Source: Flavobacteriaceae bacterium EG-1 (GTDB lineage: Bacteria; Bacteroidota; Bacteroidia; Flavobacteriales; Flavobacteriaceae). From it: a stretch of DNA of 64,000 bases. Of the stretch, positions 56,217-64,000 are shown in pieces; the first letter of the stretch is position 1; the number at the start of each line of letters is the position of its first letter. The stretch covers positions 438,760-502,759 of the forward strand of contig NZ_WJPK01000001.1 in assembly GCF_009649685.1 (NCBI RefSeq), given 5' to 3'. Below the pieces are notes generated by a model. That model worked only from the letters and a program-made list of their open reading frames with translations, had not been told where the DNA came from and made no database searches. The position numbers and the translations under genes were made by a program.

Positions 56217-56981
56217 TTAAAATTTCTCAAAGACTCCTAATCCAAAAAGTGCAAAGTCGTATTTTACAGGATCTATTGGGTCTAAGGTTCTAAGGTTTTT
56301 GTCAAGTTCTGCTAATGCCTTGGCATCATTTTGTTTTCGATTCAGTAATTTTAATTTACGGGCAACATTTCCTGAGTGCACATCTAAAGGACAAGACAAT
56401 TGTGAAGATAGAATACTTTTCCAAATACCGAAGTCAACATTAGTAGCATTATTACGAACCATCCACCTTAGAAACATGTTAATTCGTTTGGCAGCACTTC
56501 CTTTTAATGGGTCTCCTACGTGTTTTGTCGTTCTCAATTGATGTGGTATTTCAAAAAATATTTTTTTAAAATTAGAAATTGCAGGCTGCATTGAGGTTTC
56601 TTCCATTCCAATTGAAAATGCGGCTTCTAAACCGTCGTGATTTTTATAAATATTTTTTAAGCTAGAAATAAAAAAGGTTGCATCTTCATCATTAAATGTG
56701 CGATGTACAAAGCCTTTTAACGCTTCTAAATCCTTTTTTTCATGATTGATAACAAAGTCATGAGGAGAGTTACCAAGTCTTTCCATGAGTTTATTAGCGT
56801 TGGTAATAATACTTTTTCTATTTCCCCAAGCTATGGTTGCGGTTAAGAACCCGCTTATTTCAATATCTTCTTTTTTAGAAAATTGATGTGGAATTTGAAT
56901 AGGATCACTTTCCAAAAATTTTGGTTTGTTGTATTGCTTAACTTTAGCATCTAAGAATTCTTTAAGTTCTTTTTGATTCAT
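56217..56981 (-). CDS. TIGR02757 family protein, 254 aa
   Basis: A Bacteroidetes-wide, uncharacterised family: GFLTATIAWGNRKSIITNA, the LKGSAAKRINMFLRWMVRN segment and PLDVHSGNVARKL are all present. The HhH-GPD-like helix pattern has been proposed, but no catalytic function is known. The start overlaps the CPBP gene by four bases. Third gene of the ABC-CPBP-TIGR02757 operon. Confidence 0.85.
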   Translation of the reverse strand: MNQKELKEFLDAKVKQYNKPKFLESDPIQIPHQFSKKEDIEISGFLTATIAWGNRKSIITNANKLMERLGNSPHDFVINHEKKDLEALKGFVHRTFNDEDATFFISSLKNIYKNHDGLEAAFSIGMEETSMQPAISNFKKIFFEIPHQLRTTKHVGDPLKGSAAKRINMFLRWMVRNNATNVDFGIWKSILSSQLSCPLDVHSGNVARKLKLLNRKQNDAKALAELDKNLRTLDPIDPVKYDFALFGLGVFEKF

Positions 56982-57541
56982 TCTTGTGGAATTGGTAAAT
57001 CGAATACTAAGGCCAATAATATCGGACCCATGAGTACCAAATTATAAGTTGCATGTAAACCAATAGCCCATACAAGTCCGAATTTTATACGAATATAACC
57101 AAGCATTGCCCCTACAATTATTTGGGGCAAAACTAAAAGTGGAGCTAATAAAATGGTTGTTGAAGTTATCTCAAAATTGGTTATATGAATTAACCCAAAT
57201 GCAATTGTTAAAATCCAAAATATAATTTTGAAATAAGGTTTGTCTTTAAATAAAATCATTGGTCCTCTAAAAAATAATTCTTCAAGAATCGGAGCTAGTA
57301 TTATTGCAGCAAATGCTAAAAAATATAAAGGGTAATTGTCAATAGCCTCATCAATTGCATGTTTTCCTAAATCCAGACCAAATATAGGTTCTAACATTCC
57401 TAAAACAAGCGTTAGACCCATGTTTATAATTAGAGCACTAATTAATATTTGGAAAAATACTTTTTTTCGATAATTAAAATCCGTGTTCTCATTTTCTAAA
57501 TAAACAGGTTTTTTTAGAAAACGTATGAGGTCATCAAACAT
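56978..57541 (-). CDS. CPBP family intramembrane metalloprotease, 187 aa
   Basis: The Abi/CAAX motif EELFFRG (about residues 86-92) and second motif GLHATYNLVL, with FGLIHITNF in a further helix, show the CPBP intramembrane protease family with about five to six helices. The substrate is unknown; members process prenylated proteins or act in immunity to bacteriocins. It is eight bases after the ABC ATPase gene. Confidence 0.88.
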   Translation of the reverse strand: MFDDLIRFLKKPVYLENENTDFNYRKKVFFQILISALIINMGLTLVLGMLEPIFGLDLGKHAIDEAIDNYPLYFLAFAAIILAPILEELFFRGPMILFKDKPYFKIIFWILTIAFGLIHITNFEITSTTILLAPLLVLPQIIVGAMLGYIRIKFGLVWAIGLHATYNLVLMGPILLALVFDLPIPQE

Positions 57542-57549
57542 ACCTGAAT

Positions 57550-58251
57550 TTAATTAATTTCAGTTGTTGATGCTCTTATCGCATTATCGGAACTAGTTAT
57601 TAGCCCATCAACCATGGTAAGTTTTCGATCCGCCAAATCTGCTAATTCGTCATTGTGGGTAACGATAACAAATGTCTGTCCGAATTTGTCACGTAATTCA
57701 AAAAACAATTTATGAAGGTTATCGGCGCTTTCAGTATCAAGATTACCGCTGGGTTCATCGGCATAAATTATTGAAGGACTATTGATCAAAGCCCTAGCAA
57801 CCGCCACGCGTTGTTGTTCACCACCAGATAAGGCGTTTGGTTTATGATTTACACGTTCAGAAAGCCCTAAAAAAGCGAGTAGTTCTAGTGCTCTTTTTTC
57901 TGCATCTACTTTTGAAGTACCTTTTATAAAAGCAGGTATACATACATTTTCTAATGCCGTAAATTCAGGGAGTAATTGATGGAATTGAAAAATAAAACCA
58001 ATATGCTCATTTCTAAAACGAGCTAGTTCTTTTCCATTTAAATTCGTTACTTCAATTCCATTTAAAAATAAGGTGCTTTCACTTTCATTTGATTGCTTGT
58101 CGAGTGTGCCAAGAATTTGTAATAAAGTCGTTTTTCCTGCACCTGAAGCACCTACAACAGAGACAATCTCACCTGATTTTATATGTAAATCTACTCCTTT
58201 TAATACTTGTAGATTACCATAATATTTTTGAATGTTTGAAGCTTTAATCAT
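57550..58251 (-). CDS. ABC transporter ATP-binding protein, LolD/MacB type
   Basis: Walker A GASGAGKT (about residues 34-41), Q-loop ([14 protein letters not shown]), signature LSGGEQQR, Walker [13 protein letters not shown] and the H-loop IVTHND are all present. The 233-residue length and [11 protein letters not shown] motif match the LolD/MacB lipoprotein-release and efflux class. The permease is not adjacent. It is the first gene of the operon (58251-55340). Confidence 0.9.
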   Translation of the reverse strand: MIKASNIQKYYGNLQVLKGVDLHIKSGEIVSVVGASGAGKTTLLQILGTLDKQSNESESTLFLNGIEVTNLNGKELARFRNEHIGFIFQFHQLLPEFTALENVCIPAFIKGTSKVDAEKRALELLAFLGLSERVNHKPNALSGGEQQRVAVARALINSPSIIYADEPSGNLDTESADNLHKLFFELRDKFGQTFVIVTHNDELADLADRKLTMVDGLITSSDNAIRASTTEIN

Positions 58252-58334
58252 CCATTGATATTTTAAGTTTTGAAAGTAATCATTGTGTTAGACATGGCAA
58301 AATTTTGGTGATTATCAAACTTCTTTTATTATCG

Positions 58335-58342
58335 TAATTTTG
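58335..58342 (+). promoter_or_regulatory. Bacteroidetes -7 element for folE
   Basis: TAATTTTG fits TAnnTTTG exactly, about 61 bases upstream of the ATG at 58404. Confidence 0.45.
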
Positions 58343-58403
58343 GGATTGTAAATACGACCCAGTATATTGTTGATTAACATGTACAACTATTTAAGGAAAA
58401 TAA

Positions 58404-59003
58404 ATGACGCAATACAAAAATTTAGAAGAATATAATATTGAAGCAACTAATGAAATCAAAGGGAGCTTTTCTAAGATAATTGATGAACTTGGTGAAGATA
58501 TTACTCGAGAAGGCATTGTAAAAACTCCAGAACGAGCAGCTAAAGCGATGATGTTTCTAACACAGGGCTATGATTGGAATCCTGTAGAAATTTTAAAAGG
58601 AGCAATGTTTAAAGAGGATTATGATGATATGGTTATTATAAAAGATATTGAGTTATATTCTTTATGCGAACATCATATGCTACCATTTTTTGGGAAAGCT
58701 CATATTGCTTATATTCCTAATGGACATATTGTTGGTCTGAGCAAGATACCAAGAGTTGTCGACGTTTTTGCAAGAAGATTACAAGTTCAAGAAAGATTAA
58801 CTCATGATATTTTAGAGTGTCTAAACAATACTCTTAAACCCCAAGGTGTAGCAGTGGTAATTGAGGCATCTCATATGTGTATGATGATGCGTGGTGTACA
58901 AAAACAAAATTCTGTGACTACAACGTCTGGATTTAGAGGTCAGTTTGAGAAACAAGAAACAAGAAATGAATTTCTTAAATTAATTAGCTCCGACTTATCT
59001 TAG
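58404..59003 (+). CDS. folE: GTP cyclohydrolase I FolE
   Basis: The Zn and catalytic motif [20 protein letters not shown] (Cys and His), the [20 protein letters not shown] segment and the C-terminal [14 protein letters not shown] identify FolE. It makes 7,8-dihydroneopterin triphosphate from GTP for folate. The 199-residue length is normal for type IA. Monocistronic, divergent from the ABC operon. Confidence 0.97.
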   Translation: MTQYKNLEEYNIEATNEIKGSFSKIIDELGEDITREGIVKTPERAAKAMMFLTQGYDWNPVEILKGAMFKEDYDDMVIIKDIELYSLCEHHMLPFFGKAHIAYIPNGHIVGLSKIPRVVDVFARRLQVQERLTHDILECLNNTLKPQGVAVVIEASHMCMMMRGVQKQNSVTTTSGFRGQFEKQETRNEFLKLISSDLS

Positions 59004-59071
59004 TTTTCTAAGGATAATCGTAATACTACTTTTAATACTGAAATTCGCATAGCATTTTCGTACGTGCATTT

Positions 59072-59087
59072 TGGCATCTTATTTGCT
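59072..59087 (+). promoter_or_regulatory. Sigma-54 (RpoN) -24/-12 promoter
   Basis: TGGCATCTTATTTGCT matches the consensus TGGCACGNNNNTTGCW with the GG (59073-59074) and GC (59085-59086) at exactly the required spacing. The start site would be near 59098, 21 bases upstream of the ATG at 59119. Confidence 0.65.
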
Positions 59088-59118
59088 TTATTTTATTCTG
59101 AACACTAACTTTAGATAT

Positions 59119-59430
59119 ATGTCAAAATTAGAAGATAATAAAATGCGCAATCTATTTTTAGGATTGCTTTTAGATGCAGTTGGTATGGCATCATATTTTA
59201 TTCCTGGTATTGGTGCTTTTTCAGATATTATATGGGCACCTATTTCTGCATGGATAATGACGAGATTGTATAAAGGGAAAGCCGGGCAAACAGCTGGGGC
59301 CATTACCTTTTTAGAAGAACTAATGCCTGGTTTAGATATACTTCCAACTTTTACTATAATGTGGTTCTATACTTATGTTTTTAAGAATTCAAAAAAAAAG
59401 AAAAAAATCATTGAAGTTGATGTTGATTAA
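59119..59430 (+). CDS. Small membrane protein, 103 aa
   Basis: The ATG at 59119 is chosen because it follows the sigma-54-like promoter; an upstream ATG-free extension to 59071 would overlap the promoter. Two or three hydrophobic segments (FLGLLLDAVGMASYFIPGIGAFSDIIWAPISAWIM; LPTFTIMWFYTYVF) are followed by a basic tail KNSKKKKK. No family recognised with certainty. It may be a small inner-membrane stress protein induced through RpoN. Confidence 0.7.
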   Translation: MSKLEDNKMRNLFLGLLLDAVGMASYFIPGIGAFSDIIWAPISAWIMTRLYKGKAGQTAGAITFLEELMPGLDILPTFTIMWFYTYVFKNSKKKKKIIEVDVD

Positions 59431-59485
59431 TTCTTAAATCAAGACGTTTTAGTTTTTTCTTACGCACAAAAATTTCTAATTTTAT

Positions 59486-60715
59486 ATGATGGATTTTAAG
59501 CGAAGAAAATTTATAAAGCAAGCAGCTTTAGGCTCCTTTGCTACTGTAATTGGAGCCGATATTGTATATGGCAATAAAATACCGAAAGGTTATAATTTAC
59601 TAGGACTGCAAGAGCCAGACCCCTTTAAACTATTCAACAAAGATGTCGACATGACATTGCTAAATAGCAAGCCATGGAATATGGAGGCAAAGGCACACTT
59701 GTTAGATGATAAAATTACACCTAACAAGTTTATGTTTATCAGAAATAATGGTCTTATTCCTGAGGATATAAATGCAGACAATTGGACCTTGACAATTGAT
59801 GGTGAATCTGTTGAAAAAACGAAAATATATACATTAAACGATTTAAAAACGAAGTTCAAACATTATTCTTATCAACTTACATTAGAGTGTGGTGGAAATG
59901 GACGAAGTGAATTTAATCCTCCGGCAAAAGGAAATCAATGGACTATAGGTGCGGTTTCTTGCGCAAAATGGACAGGTGTACGATTAAAAGATATTCTTAC
60001 AGATGTGGGTATTAAAGATGATGCCGTTTATATTGGGTACCATGCGGCCGACATACATTTAAGTAGAGATCCAACAAAAGAACCTATTTCAAGAGGAGCA
60101 CCTATAGCGAAAGCAATGCAAGATGAAACTTTGTTGGCTTTTGAAATGAATGGTGGCCCAATTCCTTTGGCGCATGGTTTTCCACTTAGATTGATAGCAG
60201 GTGGTTGGCCAGCATCGGTATCTGGTAAATGGCTTAATAAAATAAGTGTCAGAAATGTTGAACATGACGGTGCTAAAATGACAGGAACTTCTTATCGAGT
60301 ACCTTGCAAGCCAGTAGCACCAGGTGAAAAAGTAAAAGATGAAGACATGTGCATTATAAAATCTATGCCAGTGAAATCATTAATTACCTTTCCTAAATCT
60401 GGAGCTATTATTGATGAGGGGAAAAAGTTAGATATTAGAGGTCATGCATGGGCAGGAGAACTTCAAGTAAACAAAATGGAATATTCTATAGATTTTGGAA
60501 GTACGTGGAATTCCTGTTCTATAGAAAAACCAGTGAATCGACTAGCTTGGCAGCATTTTAATGCAAGTATAGCATTTCCTCAAAAAGGATATTATGAAGT
60601 ATGGGCACGTGCAACCGATTCTCAAGGAAAAAGTCAACCTATGTTATTGCCTGGTTGGAACCCTAAAGGTTATTTAAATAATGCATGTCATAGAATTGCA
60701 ATTAAAGTAGCTTAA
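59486..60715 (+). CDS. sorA: Sulfite dehydrogenase molybdopterin subunit SorA
   Basis: A twin-arginine signal (FKRRKFIKQAAL) exports a sulfite-oxidase-fold protein whose Mo-ligand Cys135 lies in LTLECGGNGRS. The C-terminal Ig-like dimerisation domain (VNKMEYSIDFGSTWNSC...) is present. It oxidises sulfite to sulfate in the periplasm and passes electrons to the cytochrome next door, whose ATG abuts the stop (TAAATG). Close relatives include other sulfite-oxidase-type dehydrogenases, so sulfite as the substrate is the best but not the only reading. Confidence 0.9.
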   Translation: MMDFKRRKFIKQAALGSFATVIGADIVYGNKIPKGYNLLGLQEPDPFKLFNKDVDMTLLNSKPWNMEAKAHLLDDKITPNKFMFIRNNGLIPEDINADNWTLTIDGESVEKTKIYTLNDLKTKFKHYSYQLTLECGGNGRSEFNPPAKGNQWTIGAVSCAKWTGVRLKDILTDVGIKDDAVYIGYHAADIHLSRDPTKEPISRGAPIAKAMQDETLLAFEMNGGPIPLAHGFPLRLIAGGWPASVSGKWLNKISVRNVEHDGAKMTGTSYRVPCKPVAPGEKVKDEDMCIIKSMPVKSLITFPKSGAIIDEGKKLDIRGHAWAGELQVNKMEYSIDFGSTWNSCSIEKPVNRLAWQHFNASIAFPQKGYYEVWARATDSQGKSQPMLLPGWNPKGYLNNACHRIAIKVA

Positions 60716-61153
60716 ATGGGCGAAAAGAAGGTTACCAAGAAATGGATAAGAAAAAGCTACCGCGTACTGATCATAATAGGTGTATTGGCGGTTATTGTTG
60801 GTATAATCGGATTATATTTTGGAGGACCAAATGAAGAAGTGATTCCCAACGAAATTAAAAATAATAAGACAAAAACTGGTTATGATGCACGTACGGGGTT
60901 TATTGAAGATGATGGCATGCAAACTGTTATAAATAACTGTACTACATGTCATGCCGCCGAGTTAGTAACTCAGAACAAAATGACCAAAGATGGTTGGTTA
61001 GCGACTATACGTTGGATGCAGGAGTCACAAAATTTATGGGAACTTGGCGATAACGAGGAAGTTATTTTGAATTATTTAGCCAAGAATTATGCACCTGAAG
61101 ACACGGGTAGGAGGGCGCCATTAAAGGATATTAATTGGTATGTATTAGAGTAA
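60716..61153 (+). CDS. sorB: Membrane-anchored c-type cytochrome SorB
   Basis: A transmembrane helix (VLIIIGVLAVIVGIIGLYFGG, about residues 17-37) anchors a periplasmic domain with a haem motif CTTCH (Cys75, Cys78, His79); Met residues later in the sequence (MTKDGW, MQES) are candidate axial ligands. It accepts electrons from SorA. The haem is attached by CcsBA encoded at 31257. A hairpin follows at 61153. Confidence 0.88.
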   Translation: MGEKKVTKKWIRKSYRVLIIIGVLAVIVGIIGLYFGGPNEEVIPNEIKNNKTKTGYDARTGFIEDDGMQTVINNCTTCHAAELVTQNKMTKDGWLATIRWMQESQNLWELGDNEEVILNYLAKNYAPEDTGRRAPLKDINWYVLE

Positions 61154-61181
61154 AAATCTTATGTTGTTAATGTAAGATTTT
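61153..61181 (+). terminator. AT-rich hairpin after sorB
   Basis: AAAATCTTA and TAAGATTTT form a 9-bp stem with an 11-base loop, weak because of its AT content. Confidence 0.4.
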
Positions 61182-61223
61182 ACATTTATATATGACAAAG
61201 TTGTTAGGATTAAAACTTTTAGT

Positions 61224-62099
61224 TTGAATAAATATATCGATGGGTTTTTAGATTCATTTTTTGGAACATTAAATTGGACTTGGAAATCCATTTTATTTGA
61301 TGTTCCTTGGTATTCTAATTTCTTTTGGGGGATATTTATAATATCACTTTTCGTATTTATTTTAGAGGTCTTATTTCCTTGGCGTAAGAATCAAGCGGTT
61401 TTTAGAAAAGACTTTTGGCTAGACGCCTTTTATATGTTTTTCAATTTCTTTGTTTTTGCAATCTTTATTAGTGGATTTTATAAAATTTTGGAATTATTTT
61501 TTTCTGATATTGGGCTTACAATGAGCAGCTTTACATTAATAAATTTAACTGTTCTACCCATGTGGGCACAACTCTTGTTATTTTTCATTGTACTAGATTT
61601 TGTACAATGGGTTACGCACGTACTTTTACACCGATATAATTTTTTATGGAAATTTCACCAAATTCACCATAGTGTAAAAGAAATGGGTTTTGCCGCACAT
61701 ATGCGATATCATTGGATGGAAAATGTAATTTATAAACCATTAAAAACATTAGGAATTATGCTTTTAGGTGGTTTTGAACCTGCGCAAGCAATTATTATAC
61801 ATTTTTTTGCAGTAGCCATTGGTCATTTTAACCATTCAAATATTAAAATTACTTGGGGTCCTTTTCGTTTTATTTTTAATAACCCAGTAATGCATTTGTA
61901 TCATCACGCCTATGAAATACCGAAAGGAAAAAACGGTGTGAATTACGGAATTAGTTTAAGTATTTGGGATTATATATTTAAAACTAATTACATTCCTGAA
62001 GATAGTGGCACCATTATTTTAGGTTTTCCCGGTGATGAAAAAGTACCACCGGGTTTCCTAAAACAAATGTTCTATGGTTTTCGTAAAAACCAAAACTAG
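61224..62099 (+). CDS. Sterol desaturase/fatty-acid hydroxylase superfamily protein, 291 aa
   Basis: Four to five membrane helices and the di-iron His clusters HVLLHRYNFLWKFHQIHHS and HLYHHAYE, plus HFNHSN, identify the superfamily. The substrate may be a sterol-like or fatty-acyl lipid; carotenoid hydroxylases also belong here. The start is TTG at 61224 because no in-frame ATG precedes it and the first residues lead straight into a conserved membrane entry. It lies 70 bases after sorB with a hairpin between. Confidence 0.85.
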   Translation: MNKYIDGFLDSFFGTLNWTWKSILFDVPWYSNFFWGIFIISLFVFILEVLFPWRKNQAVFRKDFWLDAFYMFFNFFVFAIFISGFYKILELFFSDIGLTMSSFTLINLTVLPMWAQLLLFFIVLDFVQWVTHVLLHRYNFLWKFHQIHHSVKEMGFAAHMRYHWMENVIYKPLKTLGIMLLGGFEPAQAIIIHFFAVAIGHFNHSNIKITWGPFRFIFNNPVMHLYHHAYEIPKGKNGVNYGISLSIWDYIFKTNYIPEDSGTIILGFPGDEKVPPGFLKQMFYGFRKNQN

Positions 62100-62116
62100 T
62101 ATAATATTAAAAGTTA

Positions 62117-62692
62117 CTATTCTACAGTTACTGTAAATATTTGAACAATATCAGTCTCACCTCCTGCATCAGCTAATGTGCCGTCATTTGGCTTTTTAGG
62201 CTCGTGACGTAATGTAATTTGTATTGTTCCGGTTCCAGCCTCACCAGTTGTTAAAGTAAACTCAATGCCAATTGGATTACCATTAGCATCTTCATCACTA
62301 TAAGCTGTACTTGCAACTGAGCCAGAAGTAACAAAGATAAATTGATGTTCATCACCTTCTTCTTCAACCTCTACCGTAATATCTTCGGCTGGAGTTTCAG
62401 TTTCATTTAATAATTCAATACTGCCACTATATACAGTACTTGCTGATAAATTTCCTGACACATTAACTTCAGGCGCATTTGGTCCATCGCCATCTAAATC
62501 TTGAGACGTTAATGTAATAGTTTCAGTACCCGTTGCGCTTAGTGTTACGTTCATAGTTGTTATTACTTCTTCTTCATTTACGACCTCCGGGTTTTCGTCA
62601 TCATCGGAGCAAGAAGTAAAACTGAAACCAGCAAATAATGCTAATAAAATGGTTGTCTTAATACTGTTGGTACTCATCTTTTTTCTCATCAT
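62117..62692 (-). CDS. Predicted lipoprotein downstream of a TonB-dependent receptor, 191 aa
   Basis: A lipoprotein signal (LLALFAGFSFTSC) is followed by an acidic Asp/Glu run and a beta-rich domain with repeats such as TVTLSATGTETITLTSQDLDGDG. No family I can name. It begins 17 bases after the TonB-dependent receptor stop on the same strand, so the two are co-transcribed and the lipoprotein probably works with the receptor on the cell surface (inference). Confidence 0.7.
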   Translation of the reverse strand: MMRKKMSTNSIKTTILLALFAGFSFTSCSDDDENPEVVNEEEVITTMNVTLSATGTETITLTSQDLDGDGPNAPEVNVSGNLSASTVYSGSIELLNETETPAEDITVEVEEEGDEHQFIFVTSGSVASTAYSDEDANGNPIGIEFTLTTGEAGTGTIQITLRHEPKKPNDGTLADAGGETDIVQIFTVTVE

Positions 62693-62709
62693 AGTTATCT
62701 ATTTATTAA

Positions 62710-64000
62710 TTAATATTTAAAATTTAATTGTAAAGTAATGTTCCGACCTAAGTCATCTGCAAAATATCGTTGTCGATTTAAGTAATCACGATATTCCGCA
62801 TTCAATAAATTGCTAACAGTTAAGCCAACTTGCAATTGGTTTTTTATTCCTATTGGAAATTGAACTTTAGTATAGGCTGATAATAGGTGATATGCCGGTG
62901 GTGATGTATTGATTTTTAAAAGAACATCTTGCTGTTGTTCGGGTGAGAATACAATAATATCTGCAGGATATTCATTTTGTCGAAATACATAATTGCTTTC
63001 AACCGAAATTTCAAAGTTGTTCCATTTAGGTTTGATAAAACTCAATCGGTTTCTAAAGTTAGCAGCAGGCATATTAATCAGGGCGTTGTCAAAATCTAAA
63101 TCTTTGCCTTTCACCAATGAAAACTTATGATTTGTTTTCCAGTTGTCCCATAAATTAGAGTATAAGGATAAATCAATACCTAATAATCGAGCCGATGTTT
63201 GCCGATAAGACCAAACAGGAAAAGCACCTCTAATAGTATATTCAACGCCTGTAGGTTCTAATAATATAAAGTCAGTTAAAAAATTTGCATAAGGTTCAAT
63301 TGTAAATCCCCACATATCGTAATTCACTTCTTTTGAAAGCGAAAATTTATGTGAAGTTTCATTTGCTATGCGTAAATCACCTAATTCAATTCGAGAAGCT
63401 GAATGATGCAGTCCATCGCTAAAAAGTTCAGATGGATTTGGTGCTCGTTGTCCTAGAGCATAATTAAAGCGTAATTTTGATGAATTATCTACTTGATATT
63501 CCATACCTAAGGTACCGGAAATATTATGATAACTGAGAACTGGATTTACAAGTAATTGTGTTCCTAAATCATCTATAACAAGGTCTTGAAATTCGGTGTC
63601 GTATTCTCGTTCTTCCCATCGTGAAGTACGGTAGAATTTTTTTGCATCAATGCGATTATAATCATATCTAATTCCACCATCTGCGATTAGATTATCGCTA
63701 AATCGGTATTCTCCGATAAAAAATACTCCAAAATCAAATTTAGAATAATCAGGAATCAGTCTACGAACACCAGTAGCTGGGTTAGCGAAGTTATCTTGAT
63801 ATCGCCCCATTGCACCTAAATGTAATTTGTATTCGTACTTAGAATCCCATTTAAAATCTGTTGTAACTGTATGCGTAGTTAAATCTAGATCAATAGAAGC
63901 TTTATCAGCATCATCTCCAACACGTATGTCGTATTCAAATCTTCTATTGTTTTGAAAATCGTATTGAATATTCCATTTCCCTACGCCTTGAAATCTCTTG
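62710..64000 (-). CDS. TonB-dependent receptor, C-terminal part (cut by window edge)
   Basis: About 430 C-terminal residues are visible; the reading frame is open through position 64000 without a start, so the gene enters from the right edge. The pattern of alternating beta strands, the barrel motif LRFNYALGQRAPNPSELFSDGLHHS and the terminal NITLQLNFKY (final aromatic residue) show a TonB-dependent outer-membrane receptor. The N-terminal plug is not in this window, so the ligand cannot be assigned. It is followed by a lipoprotein gene on the same strand. Confidence 0.88.
   Translation of the reverse strand, partial: KRFQGVGKWNIQYDFQNNRRFEYDIRVGDDADKASIDLDLTTHTVTTDFKWDSKYEYKLHLGAMGRYQDNFANPATGVRRLIPDYSKFDFGVFFIGEYRFSDNLIADGGIRYDYNRIDAKKFYRTSRWEEREYDTEFQDLVIDDLGTQLLVNPVLSYHNISGTLGMEYQVDNSSKLRFNYALGQRAPNPSELFSDGLHHSASRIELGDLRIANETSHKFSLSKEVNYDMWGFTIEPYANFLTDFILLEPTGVEYTIRGAFPVWSYRQTSARLLGIDLSLYSNLWDNWKTNHKFSLVKGKDLDFDNALINMPAANFRNRLSFIKPKWNNFEISVESNYVFRQNEYPADIIVFSPEQQQDVLLKINTSPPAYHLLSAYTKVQFPIGIKNQLQVGLTVSNLLNAEYRDYLNRQRYFADDLGRNITLQLNFKY

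Noticed and set aside
1-64000. CRISPR arrays, insertion sequences, integrases, phage genes
   Set aside because: No regularly spaced repeats, transposase or integrase motifs, or terminal inverted repeats were found on either strand.

Overview
The window is about 64 kb of an AT-rich (roughly one-third GC) chromosome from a member of the Bacteroidetes, most likely a marine Flavobacteriaceae. The evidence is a SusC/SusD pair, many lipoproteins with short Bacteroidetes-type lipoboxes, Bacteroidetes -7 promoter boxes of the form TAnnTTTG, almost no strong Shine-Dalgarno sequences, a MurA with Asp in place of the catalytic Cys, a bacillithiol gene (bshB1), a CcsBA fusion and families largely confined to the phylum (DUF4290, TIGR02757, DUF2520). 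Genus assignment is not possible from this window alone. I see no prophage, insertion sequence, CRISPR array or rRNA; one tRNA (His) is present. No stretch longer than 300 bases lacks a gene.

Layout. 1-3.4 kb: truncated recQ, a small AAA ATPase, divergent DUF493, DUF4290 and murA. 3.5-6.8 kb: a lipoprotein and a tight SRPBCC-SDR-photolyase operon with a perfect inverted repeat in front. 6.9-7.8 kb: a DUF2911 protein. 7.9-24.7 kb: a same-strand nutrient-acquisition region: PIG-L deacetylase, a previously uncalled 33-residue membrane peptide, Na+/solute symporter, LacI regulator, LacI-like operator, SusC, SusD, a VCBS/ASPIC lipoprotein and a mutarotase-fold/TPR protein. No recognisable glycoside hydrolase or polysaccharide lyase is present, so the substrate is unknown. 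24.8-29.3 kb: a six-gene operon (DUF2520, KdsC-like phosphatase, Maf, lipoprotein, small MscS, CorA) with a strong, apparently leaderless promoter.

29.4-39.4 kb: a Tat-exported alpha/beta hydrolase, group III truncated haemoglobin, CcsBA cytochrome c synthase, an archaemetzincin-like lipoprotein, a PLP gamma-lyase followed by bshB1 (cysteine/bacillithiol), and a TPR histidine kinase. 39.6-41.4 kb: tRNA-His and an M28 peptidase. 41.5-47.3 kb: a complete-looking trans-4-hydroxyproline degradation operon (deaminase, alpha-ketoglutarate semialdehyde dehydrogenase, epimerase, D-hydroxyproline dehydrogenase) divergent from an AraC regulator. 47.4-52.8 kb: Bax-inhibitor-1 protein, sulfatase, mannonate dehydratase, fructuronate reductase and an FAH-family sugar-acid enzyme. 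52.8-58.3 kb: CrtI-like oxidoreductase, SGNH hydrolase, TIM-barrel lipoprotein, TIGR02757, CPBP protease and LolD-type ATPase. 58.4-64 kb: folE, a small membrane protein behind a sigma-54-type promoter, SorAB sulfite dehydrogenase, sterol-desaturase-family enzyme, and a lipoprotein downstream of a TonB-dependent receptor cut by the window edge.

Taken together the window describes a heterotroph that takes up glycan or glycoconjugate material, sulfated sugars, uronates and hydroxyproline (probably from collagen-like or algal matrix proteins). Two enzyme sets (hydroxyproline, and possibly a pentonate route through the FAH enzyme) may converge on alpha-ketoglutarate semialdehyde and so on the TCA cycle.
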